Assembly: GCA_964612975.1 (NCBI GenBank)
Contig: CAZTGC010000003.1
Span: forward strand, 62,001-126,000
Length of the DNA stretch: 64,000 nt
Direction: 5' to 3'
Source: NZ13-RE01 sp964612975
Lineage (GTDB): Bacteria > Dictyoglomota > Dictyoglomia > Dictyoglomales > Dictyoglomaceae
Shown one piece after another: positions 41,098 through 50,132 of the stretch (positions are counted from its first letter, which is position 1; the number at the start of each line of letters is the position of its first letter). The notes below the pieces were generated by a model that worked only from the letters and a program-made list of their open reading frames with translations, had not been told where the DNA came from and ran no database searches. The position numbers were made by a program, and so were the translations under genes.

Positions 41098-43473
41098 TTA
41101 AAATAATTTTTTGACTTCTTCTATGATTTTTTTGTCGTTAGGTAAGAAAGCTTTTTCAAGAACAGGTGATGCAGGTGGAGGACAATAGGGTGCGCCAATT
41201 CTTAAGGGTGCTCTCTTTAGGAAAGTTCCTGATCTTTCTACAACTTGTGCAATAATCTCAGAAGATAAGGACATAAAAGATACCCCTTGGGTTACTATTG
41301 AAAGTCCTCCTGTCCTCTTTACTGATTCAATTATGGTCTCTATATCTAAGGGATATAAAGTTTTAAGATCAATTACCTCAACTTCTATTCCCTCTTTTTC
41401 CAAGTCCTCTGCAGCCTTTAGAACTGCATAGATCATTGCGGACCAAGAAACTATAGTAATACTTCTATCATACTTCTTAGCTTTTCTCTTAATCTCTGCC
41501 TTTCCAATGGGAGTAATATATTCTTCCTTCGGAACCTTTCTCTTGGATAAAGAAGCAAGAAGAGGATCCTGTAATAAATTCTGATGCTCTATGTAAATTA
41601 CAGGATTATCTTCTCTTATTGAAGCTATCAATAACCCCTTCGCATCGTAAGCATCTGAGGGAGCAACAATTTTCAATCCAGGAATATGAGCAAGAATAGA
41701 TTCAATACTTTGGGAATGTTGCCCAGCATAACCCTTTCCCCCTCCAATAGTTGTGATAATAGTTAATGGGATTTCCACCTGTCCTCCAGACATATATCTC
41801 ATCTTTGCTGCCTGATTTCCCACCTGATCCATAGCAATGAGTATAAAATCAATATACATTATTTCTACTATAGGTCTTAATCCCCTCATCGCAGCTCCGA
41901 TACCTGTCCCTACAATTGCAGCCTCCGAAATAGGTGTATTAAATATCCTTTCTCTACCAAAAATTTCTAAAAGCCCCTTAGTTGCTCCAAAGGAACCCCC
42001 ATAATCTGCAATATCTTCACCCCATAAAATAACCCTTTTATCCCTTTTCATCTCCTGATAAAGAGCCTCAATAATAGCTTCTCTATAAGTTATCTCCATA
42101 TCAGGATCTCTGTCTTTAAAAGCAGGTTCTTTTAATACTTGAACATTTTTAGATTTTTCTGGAATATCATTGTTAATTCCATTCTCTTTAAATAAATAAA
42201 GGGTCATATACTTAGGGTCTGGATTTGGAGATTCGATAACCTTTGCAGCAATATTCTCATTTCTTAACCTAAACTCTTTCTTTAAATCCTCAATTTCCTC
42301 AGGGGATAAAACACCTGCATCCACAAGCTCTTTTGAATATAACTCAACGGGATCATACCTCTTCCATGCTTGTAGTTCCTCATAACTTCTATAGGTGGCA
42401 TTCTCTACTTTTTCTAAAACATCACTTAGAGAATGTCCCATAAATCTATATCCCCAAAACTCAAGAAGAATTGGTCCCTCTCCATTTCTTGCTTTATCCA
42501 CCGCCCTTTTTACTGCATCTCTTACTGCAAGCACCTTCATTCCATCAATAACTTCTGCATACATTCCCTTTTTGTTATACGCAAATCCTCTCTCTGCAAG
42601 ATAATCTATACCTGTAACCTCCCCCCTTTGTTGCCCTGATTCTCCATACTGGTTATTCATAATCATAAATATAACAGGAATTCCAAACTTTCTTCCCATT
42701 AATCCATTGGTAAATTGAGACATACAAGCCATATTTATTGCTTCATGAGCTATTCCTGTATTCATAGCTCCATCACCAATAAAACACAAGGTCACTTTTC
42801 CATCTCCAAGAAATCTTGAAGCCATTGCAGAACCAACAGCAATCCCCATGCTTCCTCCCACTATGGCATTGGCTCCTAAATGTCCCAAACTAAAGCCTGC
42901 AATATGCATAGATCCCCCTCTTCCCCTACAAATTCCCCATTCCTTTCCAAAAAGTTCTGCTATGAATCTAAATAGGACAATTTGTAGGGCAAATTCAAAA
43001 AGTTCTTCCTTACTTTTATCTTCAAAACTAAAACCCAAGAAATCTGCAACTTCTTTATTTTTTAAGATAAAATTCCTCAATTCCCCTCCATTCATTCCCT
43101 TTAAACCAAAGTAACTTTTAGCTAAAGCATCTCCATGCCCTCGATGGGTACTTGTTATATAATCATCTTTAGTTATTATCGATATTCCACCTGTGGGAAC
43201 AGCTTCCTGTCCAATGGAAAGATGGGAAGCGCCTATGTAAAGATATCGTATGGGACCATATTTTCCTTTATTTATCTTTAATTCATAAATCATTTCTTCA
43301 AAATTTCTGATAAGAAGCATACATTTAAAAAGATCAACACTTTCTTCTTTTGTAATATTTCCTTCTTCCAATTCTCCTTTTAGATTTTTATTATATTGAA
43401 ACTTAGGTATCTTCCCTCCAACTTCAATGTACCCCCCTTCAAACTCTGGAAAAATATTTATTTCCTTTGGCAT
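41098..43473 (-). CDS. Fused alpha/beta E1 of a 2-oxo acid/acetoin-dehydrogenase-like complex
   Basis: 791 residues. N-terminal E1-alpha (40-400): HRGHGD (110-115), GRGGSMH (184-190), thiamine-diphosphate motif GDGAMN (233-238) with NN at 273-274. C-terminal E1-beta (about 455-791): 'EDIADYGGSFGATKG', 'NTPISEAAIVGTGIG', 'AAKMRYMSGGQ', 'GQHSQSIESILAHIPG'. Alpha and beta are separate genes in classical acetoin/pyruvate complexes, so the fusion is notable. Between HRGHGD and GRGGSMH there are 68 residues, about 45 more than usual. Heads a metabolic operon with polyol-phosphate enzymes; substrate unknown (a sugar-derived diketone or 2-oxo acid). Confidence 0.88.
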   Translation of the reverse strand: MPKEINIFPEFEGGYIEVGGKIPKFQYNKNLKGELEEGNITKEESVDLFKCMLLIRNFEEMIYELKINKGKYGPIRYLYIGASHLSIGQEAVPTGGISIITKDDYITSTHRGHGDALAKSYFGLKGMNGGELRNFILKNKEVADFLGFSFEDKSKEELFEFALQIVLFRFIAELFGKEWGICRGRGGSMHIAGFSLGHLGANAIVGGSMGIAVGSAMASRFLGDGKVTLCFIGDGAMNTGIAHEAINMACMSQFTNGLMGRKFGIPVIFMIMNNQYGESGQQRGEVTGIDYLAERGFAYNKKGMYAEVIDGMKVLAVRDAVKRAVDKARNGEGPILLEFWGYRFMGHSLSDVLEKVENATYRSYEELQAWKRYDPVELYSKELVDAGVLSPEEIEDLKKEFRLRNENIAAKVIESPNPDPKYMTLYLFKENGINNDIPEKSKNVQVLKEPAFKDRDPDMEITYREAIIEALYQEMKRDKRVILWGEDIADYGGSFGATKGLLEIFGRERIFNTPISEAAIVGTGIGAAMRGLRPIVEIMYIDFILIAMDQVGNQAAKMRYMSGGQVEIPLTIITTIGGGKGYAGQHSQSIESILAHIPGLKIVAPSDAYDAKGLLIASIREDNPVIYIEHQNLLQDPLLASLSKRKVPKEEYITPIGKAEIKRKAKKYDRSITIVSWSAMIYAVLKAAEDLEKEGIEVEVIDLKTLYPLDIETIIESVKRTGGLSIVTQGVSFMSLSSEIIAQVVERSGTFLKRAPLRIGAPYCPPPASPVLEKAFLPNDKKIIEEVKKLF

Positions 43474-43491
43474 GATCTTTCCTCCTTCTTT

Positions 43492-44268
43492 TTAGATATC
43501 AACGGTTGAAGAGATGATTACCTCAACTCCTTCATTCTTCAATTCCTCTATATGTTTTAAAGGAACTTTATTATCTACAACAATCTTGCTTAGAACCTTT
43601 GTAGGGGCTACAAAGGCAAAACACTCTTTCCCAAATTTACTATAATCTGCGACCCCTATAATTTCTCTTCCCATCTCAATTATTAATTTTTTAACCTGAG
43701 CTTCAACAATACTTGCAGTACTCATTCCCTTTCCGGGAATAATTCCAGATATTCCAAGAAATGCTTTATCCACTCTAAGTTCTCTTAAAACTCTTTCTGC
43801 TAATGGTCCTACGAATGCTACAGTTTCCTTTCTAAGGGTTCCTCCTGTAAGAATAACTTCAACTCCCCTTGCATTTAAAAGTTCCCGTGCAACTTCTATA
43901 GAGTTTGTTACAACTGTCAAGTCATGTCTATTTTTAATATTTTTGGCAATTTGAAGGGTAGTACTCCCAGTTTCTATGAAAATCGTTTCCCCATCATCTA
44001 CTAATTCAGCTGCCTTCATCCCTATAGCCATTTTTTCCTTTAAATTTTGTCTCTTTTTTGTAGCATATAATGGTTCAAAGGAGAAACTTTGTGGAAGAAC
44101 AGCACCTCCATGGGTTCTCTTTAATAAACCTTCTTTTTCTAAGGTTTCTAAATCTCTTCTTATGGTTGCACCAGTAACATTAAATATTCTTACTAAATCA
44201 GAGACCTTTACTCCTCTCTCCTTCTCTACCAACTCTAATATTCTTGTTCTTCTTTCCTCTGCTAACAT
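43492..44268 (-). CDS. DeoR-family transcriptional regulator of the polyol/E1-E2 operon
   Basis: 258 residues from ATG at 44268 (MLAEERRTRILE): GGAGGGAG lies five bases before it, inside the longer frame that starts at 44286. HTH at residues 5-57 ('VSDLVRIFNVTGATIRRDLE', 'LLKRTHGGAV') and the DeoR C-terminal sensor domain with 'IFIETGSTTLQIAK', 'VVTNSIEVARELL', 'EVILTGGTLRKETVAFVGPL' and 'VADYSKFGKECFAF'. DeoR proteins sense phosphorylated sugars. First gene of the operon, 18 bp before E1, so it regulates itself. Confidence 0.92.
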   Translation of the reverse strand: MLAEERRTRILELVEKERGVKVSDLVRIFNVTGATIRRDLETLEKEGLLKRTHGGAVLPQSFSFEPLYATKKRQNLKEKMAIGMKAAELVDDGETIFIETGSTTLQIAKNIKNRHDLTVVTNSIEVARELLNARGVEVILTGGTLRKETVAFVGPLAERVLRELRVDKAFLGISGIIPGKGMSTASIVEAQVKKLIIEMGREIIGVADYSKFGKECFAFVAPTKVLSKIVVDNKVPLKHIEELKNEGVEVIISSTVDI

Positions 44269-44329
44269 TTTCTCCCTCCATTCCATATATATTCATTTTT
44301 TTTTATTTTTTATTTTCAATTATTAGTCT

Positions 44330-44358
44330 ATATTATTATATATTTTCAAAATTATCAA
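44330..44358 (-). promoter_or_regulatory. Promoter of the DeoR-E1-E2-polyol operon
   Basis: On the minus strand TTGATA (plus-strand 44353-44358), exactly 17 bp, TAATAT (44330-44335). The leader to the DeoR start is about 55 bases of nearly pure A/T. No strong inverted repeat was found in it. Confidence 0.6.
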
Positions 44359-44421
44359 GAAATTATAGTTAAGAGAGAAGAAAATTATCCGATAATTTTA
44401 AAAAGTTTTTATCAAAAAGGA

Positions 44422-44456
44422 AAAGGGAGGAGAAACGTCTTATAATTCCTCCCTTT
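44422..44456 (-). terminator. Terminator after the rhamnosidase gene
   Basis: AAAGGGAGGA (44422-44431) pairs with TCCTCCCTTT (44447-44456), loop 15. On the minus strand the right side is followed by TTCCTTTTTG, an imperfect U-tract. It lies 11 bases beyond the end of the GH78 gene. Confidence 0.65.
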
Positions 44457-44466
44457 AAAAATTTTT

Positions 44467-47232
44467 CTAAATTTTTATTACGCTAAAGGAATAATCTCCA
44501 GATCCAACATTAATTATTACATGTTTTTCTGTTTCTTCTAAATCCTTAAATTTTTCATGTATAATCTTGTCTTTTTCTTTAATTATAAATTTATCAAAAA
44601 TTTTTGGAATTCTTACCTCTCCCTCACAATTTACAGGAATAAATACATTAAGAGTAAAACAGTCTTCTTTCTTTTCCCAATTAATTTCTACTTCTCCTTT
44701 TATGGTATTTAAGAAAGCCTTGGCAAACTTTAAATCTCCTACTGGGTGAGGTTCAAATATTATTTTTTCCCATCCTGGCTCCTTTGGTTTTATCCCCGCT
44801 AATACTCTATAAAACCAGGCATCAACACTTCCAAACATAATATGATTGTGGGAATTCATTCCTGTAGAGTTTAATTTTTCCCACCTTTCCCAAAGAGTAG
44901 TCGCTCCTTCTTCAATCATATACCCAAAACTGGGATATGTTCTTTGAGTGACAACCTTATATGCCAATTCGTCATATCCATTATCACCTAATACATCAAA
45001 AATATATCTTGTTCCCACAATACCTGTATCAAGATGGCAATCATGAAGAACCTTTACATCATGAATAAGAGTATTTAAAACTTCCTTTTTTTTATCTTCA
45101 GGCACTATATTTAAATATAAAGGGAGAGTATTTATGGTTTGACTTGTGAACATACCAAGGGATGACATGATGGTAAAATGTTGTCTCATAAGCTCCTTTA
45201 TTCCTTCAGGATATTTCTCAATGGTCTTCTCTATAGATTCCTCATCAAATCCATAAGGTAGACAGGAGTAAAATTTTTCCTTTAAGAATTTTTTGTTAAA
45301 GGCATCTTTTATTTTTTCCGCTAAGTTGGAATAATATTCATAATCTTCATTTTTATTTAATATCTTTGCTATTTGGGAAAGAATTAAAGTATCGTGATAA
45401 AAATAAAAGGTAGAGACAAATTCTCCTGAATAGTCCTTAGGCCTTACTGTTCCTGGTTGGCACCAATCTCCATATTTATAGAAGTTCAATATATAATTTG
45501 GAGCAAGTTTCCTAAGAAATTCTACATATTTTTTAAATCCTTCATAATGCTCTTCTAATATATATTTATCTCCATAATATTGATATAAATGCCAAGCAAT
45601 AGTTATATATGCAGTACTCCAAGCAGGATCTCCTGGATATAAGCTCCAATAGGGTGGAATAACATCGGAAAGACTTCCATCTTCCCTTTGAGCATCTTTG
45701 ATGTCCCCTAAATATTTTCTATAAAAACCTATCATATCAAAGTTAAATATAGCTTCTTCTGCAGAAAGTTGAGCATCTCCCATCCATCCCATTCTCTCAT
45801 CCCTTTGAGGACAATCTGTAGGTACACTCATAAGATTACTTAATTGTCCCCATATTATATTCTCGTGTGTTTTATTTATAAGCTCATTGGAGCATATAAA
45901 TTTTCCAGTAGGTTCTACTGCTGAATGAACAACTCTTCCCTCTACATCTTCCAAAGATGGAACTCCTGGATAACCTGTTATTTCAATATATCTAAATCCA
46001 TGATATGTAAATCTTGGCTCGTATTCTTCAAATCCTATTCCCTTTGTAATATAAACATCTGTAGCCAATGCAGTCCTATTTGTAGAAAGGTTTAGTGTCC
46101 CATCTTCATTAATCAACTCTGAGTGTTTTATCTTTACATCTATACCAGGCTCATAAGTCTTTAAAGTTAACTTAACCCATCCTGTAAAGTTTTGTCCAAA
46201 ATCATAAATATAAACTCCAGGTTTTGGACTCCACATTTTTATAGGCTTTATGGTTTTAACTATTTTTATTGGGGGATATATTTCAGATATAAGTTTCCCG
46301 CCAGGACCTTCTACTTCTACTGCATCCTCCCAGTTACCATCATCAAAATTTGGCAAATTCCAATTTGGAATTTCTTTCCTTCCATCATATATCTCACCAT
46401 GATATAGACTATTCAATGAAATAGGTCCATAAGAGGTTTTCCAATTTCTATCGCTTACTATCCATTGGGAAGAACCATCCACATATTCTATAAGGAGTTG
46501 AAATATTAATTTAGGAAAATCATATCCATAGTCTTTAACATATCTGCCGTTTCCTAGGGTTACTCCTATGGCATTTTTCCCCTCTTTAACCTCCTCGGTA
46601 ACATCATATACTGTATATAAAACCCTCTTTTTATAATCTGTTTGTCCAGGATCCAATACCCTATCCCCTATTTTCCCCCCATTTATATACAGCTCATATA
46701 ATCCTAAACCTGAAATATACACCCTTGCTCTTTTAACATTTTTTTCTATTTCAAATTCTCTTCGAAAAAGGGGAGAGTAAGCTATAGTATAGGTTCTTCC
46801 AAAGGGAGATTCTTCAGGTGCATATACTTCATATTTATGTTCTTTTTTACTTATCCATTTAGCCCTCCACTCGGATTCATCAAGAAGTCCCATTTCAAAT
46901 TTATTTATTTCACTATATGGACTTACCTCATCTTTACTATCCCACCATCTAACCTTCCAGTAATAAGTCCTACAACTTTCCAAGGTTTTCCCTTCATATT
47001 TTATTATTTGTTCTGAAGACAAAACCTTTCCAGTATCCCACATATCTCCTATATCTTTATTCAAATTTTCTAAGGAACTTGCTACAAGGATTTGATAGGC
47101 AGACTGTTTTTCATTTCTTCTTGTATGTTTAAGTTTCCATGAAAGAATTGGGTTTCTTTTATCAAGTCCTAAAGGATTAACTCCATACTCACACTTAAGA
47201 TGAAATGGGGCAAAGGATACTGCTTTTTCCAT
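44467..47232 (-). CDS. Alpha-L-rhamnosidase, GH78
   Basis: 921 residues, the usual multidomain GH78 length. N-terminal Ig-like part ('NPLGLDKRNPILSWKLKHTR'), then two beta domains ('RVYISGLGLYELYINGGKIG', 'DFGQNFTGWVKL') and the (alpha/alpha)6 catalytic domain with 'TDCPQRDERMGWMGDAQLSA' (general acid Glu region) and 'EGATTLWERWEKLNS' (base Glu). No signal peptide, so cytosolic: it trims rhamnose from imported oligosaccharides or glycosides. 27 bp after the OppF-like gene, in the same operon, which points to rhamno-oligosaccharides as transporter cargo. Confidence 0.93.
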   Translation of the reverse strand: MEKAVSFAPFHLKCEYGVNPLGLDKRNPILSWKLKHTRRNEKQSAYQILVASSLENLNKDIGDMWDTGKVLSSEQIIKYEGKTLESCRTYYWKVRWWDSKDEVSPYSEINKFEMGLLDESEWRAKWISKKEHKYEVYAPEESPFGRTYTIAYSPLFRREFEIEKNVKRARVYISGLGLYELYINGGKIGDRVLDPGQTDYKKRVLYTVYDVTEEVKEGKNAIGVTLGNGRYVKDYGYDFPKLIFQLLIEYVDGSSQWIVSDRNWKTSYGPISLNSLYHGEIYDGRKEIPNWNLPNFDDGNWEDAVEVEGPGGKLISEIYPPIKIVKTIKPIKMWSPKPGVYIYDFGQNFTGWVKLTLKTYEPGIDVKIKHSELINEDGTLNLSTNRTALATDVYITKGIGFEEYEPRFTYHGFRYIEITGYPGVPSLEDVEGRVVHSAVEPTGKFICSNELINKTHENIIWGQLSNLMSVPTDCPQRDERMGWMGDAQLSAEEAIFNFDMIGFYRKYLGDIKDAQREDGSLSDVIPPYWSLYPGDPAWSTAYITIAWHLYQYYGDKYILEEHYEGFKKYVEFLRKLAPNYILNFYKYGDWCQPGTVRPKDYSGEFVSTFYFYHDTLILSQIAKILNKNEDYEYYSNLAEKIKDAFNKKFLKEKFYSCLPYGFDEESIEKTIEKYPEGIKELMRQHFTIMSSLGMFTSQTINTLPLYLNIVPEDKKKEVLNTLIHDVKVLHDCHLDTGIVGTRYIFDVLGDNGYDELAYKVVTQRTYPSFGYMIEEGATTLWERWEKLNSTGMNSHNHIMFGSVDAWFYRVLAGIKPKEPGWEKIIFEPHPVGDLKFAKAFLNTIKGEVEINWEKKEDCFTLNVFIPVNCEGEVRIPKIFDKFIIKEKDKIIHEKFKDLEETEKHVIINVGSGDYSFSVIKI

Positions 47233-47259
47233 AAAACATAACCTCCTGCAAAAATATTT

Positions 47260-48255
47260 TTATACTTTTACAAAGGTAGTAGAATACAAATGGCATTTGA
47301 CAATTCTTTCATCCACGAGAAATTCTTGAGGTTCCTTATTAATACAGATATCCTTAACTTCAGGGCATCTTCCAGCAAATTTACATCCTCTCATAGTGAA
47401 TTCCTTTTCTTCCATTGTAGATAATTTAATTTCTTCTTCCCAATGAGATTTCAATGTTGGCTCTGGAATTGATTTTTGTAAAAGTTTTGTATATGGATGT
47501 AAAGGATTTCCCAAGACTTTTTCTACAGGTCCTAACTCTACTATATTTCCCCTTAGCATTATAGCTATTCTATCACTTATATAATAGGCAGTTGCAAGAT
47601 CATGGGTTATATATATTACATTTACTCCAAACTTATCTTTTAGTTCCTTAAAAAGATTCACAATGGACATTCTTAGGGAGGCATCAATCATAGATACAGG
47701 TTCATCTGCTATTAAAAGGGAAGGATTTGTCATCAGAGCTCGCGCGATGGAGAGTCTCTGAAGTTGTCCTCCTGACAATTCATGGGGATATCTGTTCTTA
47801 ATTTCCTCTAAGGAAAGTCCTACTGCCTTTAATCTTTCCTTCAGTAGACTATCAACTTCCTCTTTACTTAAAATAATCTTATAATTTAATGCAGTATCAT
47901 AAAGATAAGTTTCCACCTTAATTAATGGGTTAAAGGTTTCATAGGGATTCTGAAAAATTGGTTGAACCTCTTTTGTAAACCAAAACCATTCTTTTTCCGA
48001 ATTTATTTTTGAGATTTCCTTCCCCTTATAATATATAGCTCCAGAAGTAGGTTTAATTAGTCCCAGGAGCATCCGGGCAAGAGTAGATTTTCCACTTCCA
48101 CTTTCTCCTGCTAATGTAAATATCTCCGGTTTTTCCGCTTCAATTTCAAAGGACACATTATTTACTGCATATATTTTAGTTTTAAAAAGGAGATCTCCAA
48201 TTGTAAAAATTTTTGTTAAATCTTTTACAAATAGCAATTTATCTTGAGTCTTCAT
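47260..48255 (-). CDS. Opp-type ABC transporter ATPase (OppF-like)
   Basis: 331 residues. 'LAGESGSGKSTLARMLLG' (Walker A), 'HELSGGQLQRLSIARALM' (signature), 'LLIADEPVSMID' (Walker B), 'YITHDLATAYYISD' (H-loop), and the C-terminal oligopeptide/dipeptide transporter zinc-like Cys motif ('CKFAGRCPEVKDICINKEPQ'). Partner of the OppD-like ATPase, overlapping its gene by 17 bp. In this locus the cargo is most likely an oligosaccharide, as in Thermotogales Opp-family sugar transporters. Confidence 0.92.
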   Translation of the reverse strand: MKTQDKLLFVKDLTKIFTIGDLLFKTKIYAVNNVSFEIEAEKPEIFTLAGESGSGKSTLARMLLGLIKPTSGAIYYKGKEISKINSEKEWFWFTKEVQPIFQNPYETFNPLIKVETYLYDTALNYKIILSKEEVDSLLKERLKAVGLSLEEIKNRYPHELSGGQLQRLSIARALMTNPSLLIADEPVSMIDASLRMSIVNLFKELKDKFGVNVIYITHDLATAYYISDRIAIMLRGNIVELGPVEKVLGNPLHPYTKLLQKSIPEPTLKSHWEEEIKLSTMEEKEFTMRGCKFAGRCPEVKDICINKEPQEFLVDERIVKCHLYSTTFVKV

Positions 48256-49255
48256 AATTTTCCTCCCCTATTAAAAAACATGCTACCTTATGTCCAGTTT
48301 CCACATCTATTAATTTAGGAACTTCTTGTTCACATTTTTTCATAGCATTAGGACATCGAGGATGGAATCTGCACCCTGAAGGAGGATTTGCTAATGAAGG
48401 AGGAGTTCCGGGAATACTTGTTCTATATGATTTATCACCCAATTTTGGAAGGGAATTTATAAGATATTTAGTATAAGGATGAAGAGGATTTAAAAATATA
48501 TCTTTCTTTGATCCTACTTCAATGATTTTTCCTGCATACATTATAGCAATTCTATTACTGGTATGAGCATGAATACCCATATCATGGGAGACGATAACGA
48601 TAGTGTTCCTATGCTCCTTTTGTATTCTTTTTAAAAGTTGGAGAACTCCCCTTTGCACCACAACATCAAGAGCAGTTGTAGGCTCATCAGCAAAAATAAT
48701 TCTTGGTCTAAATAAAGTAGATAAAGCTATAGTCACCCTTTGGCGCATCCCTCCTGAGAGTTGATGGGGATAAGAATTTAAAACTTCTAAAGGTAATCCT
48801 AAGGATTCTAAATGATTCTTAAGTAAAATTTCAAAATCATTCTCACTAATTCTCTCCTGTATATGAACCCGCATAAAATCCTTAAAAGTATCCTTTATTT
48901 TTCTTATGGGATTAAGAACACTCATGGAACCTTGGGGTATATAGGATACTATCTTCCATCTTAATTTTCTAAATTCATTCTCACTAAGGGAAAGAATGTC
49001 TTTTTCATCATGATTTATAAGATAAGATACTTTTCCACCTAAAATCGATAAAGGTGGTTTGATTATTCCCAAAAGAACCTTTAACAGGGTTGTTTTTCCA
49101 CAACCTGATTCCCCTGCTATTCCAAGAATTTCATTGTCGTATATCTCTAAAGATACCTCATCCACTGCCTTTATTAATCTTTTTATCCCATAAATATTAG
49201 TAAAATAACATGCCTTCAGATTATCCACTTTAATTAGGTAATTACTACTTATCAT
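48239..49255 (-). CDS. Opp-type ABC transporter ATPase (OppD-like)
   Basis: 338 residues with 'IAGESGCGKTTLLKVLLG', 'HQLSGGMRQRVTIALSTLF', 'IIFADEPTTALDVVVQ', 'IVSHDMGIHAHTSN' and the C-terminal 'CRFHPRCPNAMKKCEQE' motif. Heterodimer with the OppF-like protein. Its start overlaps the OppC-like stop by one base. Confidence 0.92.
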   Translation of the reverse strand: MISSNYLIKVDNLKACYFTNIYGIKRLIKAVDEVSLEIYDNEILGIAGESGCGKTTLLKVLLGIIKPPLSILGGKVSYLINHDEKDILSLSENEFRKLRWKIVSYIPQGSMSVLNPIRKIKDTFKDFMRVHIQERISENDFEILLKNHLESLGLPLEVLNSYPHQLSGGMRQRVTIALSTLFRPRIIFADEPTTALDVVVQRGVLQLLKRIQKEHRNTIVIVSHDMGIHAHTSNRIAIMYAGKIIEVGSKKDIFLNPLHPYTKYLINSLPKLGDKSYRTSIPGTPPSLANPPSGCRFHPRCPNAMKKCEQEVPKLIDVETGHKVACFLIGEENYEDSR

Positions 49256-50121
49256 TATTTTGTTTCCCCCGTTTTTATTCTTTGTAATCTAACCCTTGGA
49301 TCGAGAAAGGCACTAATACTAATAGATAAAAGGAAAAATCCTAATACTGTTATAATTAACACCACAATAGGAAATGCAACCCACCACCATGTCCCATGAA
49401 GCATAGCTCGATAATAGTTGGACCAAAAGAGCATAATTCCAATAGTAGGAGTATCTACGTTTGTAAGCCCCAATACAGAAAGGGTAATTTCCATAGCTAT
49501 AGCAAATAAAAAACCACTTATGGCATCAGCTAAGATATAAGGGATAAGAAAGGGCACATGTTCTTTAAAAATTATTTGAGAGGTTTTTCTTCCAGAAAAT
49601 TTTGCTGTATTTGTAAATTCCATTTCTTTTAAGCTAAGGATTTGAGATCTATATCTTTTAGAAGGCCATGCCCAGTCAAAAAAGGCAAGAAGAAGAGCTA
49701 TATTAATAAAATTGAGCTTAGCCCTTATAATAAAGGAGAGAAGAATCAGAATAGGCAAACGGGGAAGAACAATAAAACTATCGGTTATAGTACTTATAAA
49801 TCTATCAAATCTACCTCCAATATATCCTGATAAAAGTCCAATAATAATTGCAACGCTTCTTCCTAAAGCTACTGCAAGGACTCCAATTATAAGGGAGTTT
49901 TTTATTGCAAAGGTTAGATACCAAAATACATCTTGACCTAAGGAATTTGTACCTAAGATATGTTTTGAGGAGGGAGGAATATCTCGAGGCACAACATATC
50001 TATCTTGGGGATTATAGGGAGAGAAAAAGGAAAGTATAGAAAGGAAAATAATAAATATTAACATTATAAAACCTATTAAAAAATTTCTATCATATTTTAA
50101 TAAATCTTTTAATGCTTGCAT
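49255..50121 (-). CDS. Opp-type ABC transporter permease (OppC-like)
   Basis: 288 residues, about six membrane helices. 'HILGTNSLGQDVFWYLTFAI' at the start of the permease domain, EAA loop 'ILSLKEMEFTNTAKFSGRKT' and '...FKEHVPFLIPYILADAISG'. Pairs with the OppB-like permease. Intact, unlike OppB. Starts 11 bp after oppB. Confidence 0.9.
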   Translation of the reverse strand: MQALKDLLKYDRNFLIGFIMLIFIIFLSILSFFSPYNPQDRYVVPRDIPPSSKHILGTNSLGQDVFWYLTFAIKNSLIIGVLAVALGRSVAIIIGLLSGYIGGRFDRFISTITDSFIVLPRLPILILLSFIIRAKLNFINIALLLAFFDWAWPSKRYRSQILSLKEMEFTNTAKFSGRKTSQIIFKEHVPFLIPYILADAISGFLFAIAMEITLSVLGLTNVDTPTIGIMLFWSNYYRAMLHGTWWWVAFPIVVLIITVLGFFLLSISISAFLDPRVRLQRIKTGETK

Positions 50122-50132
50122 ATTTTAGCCTC

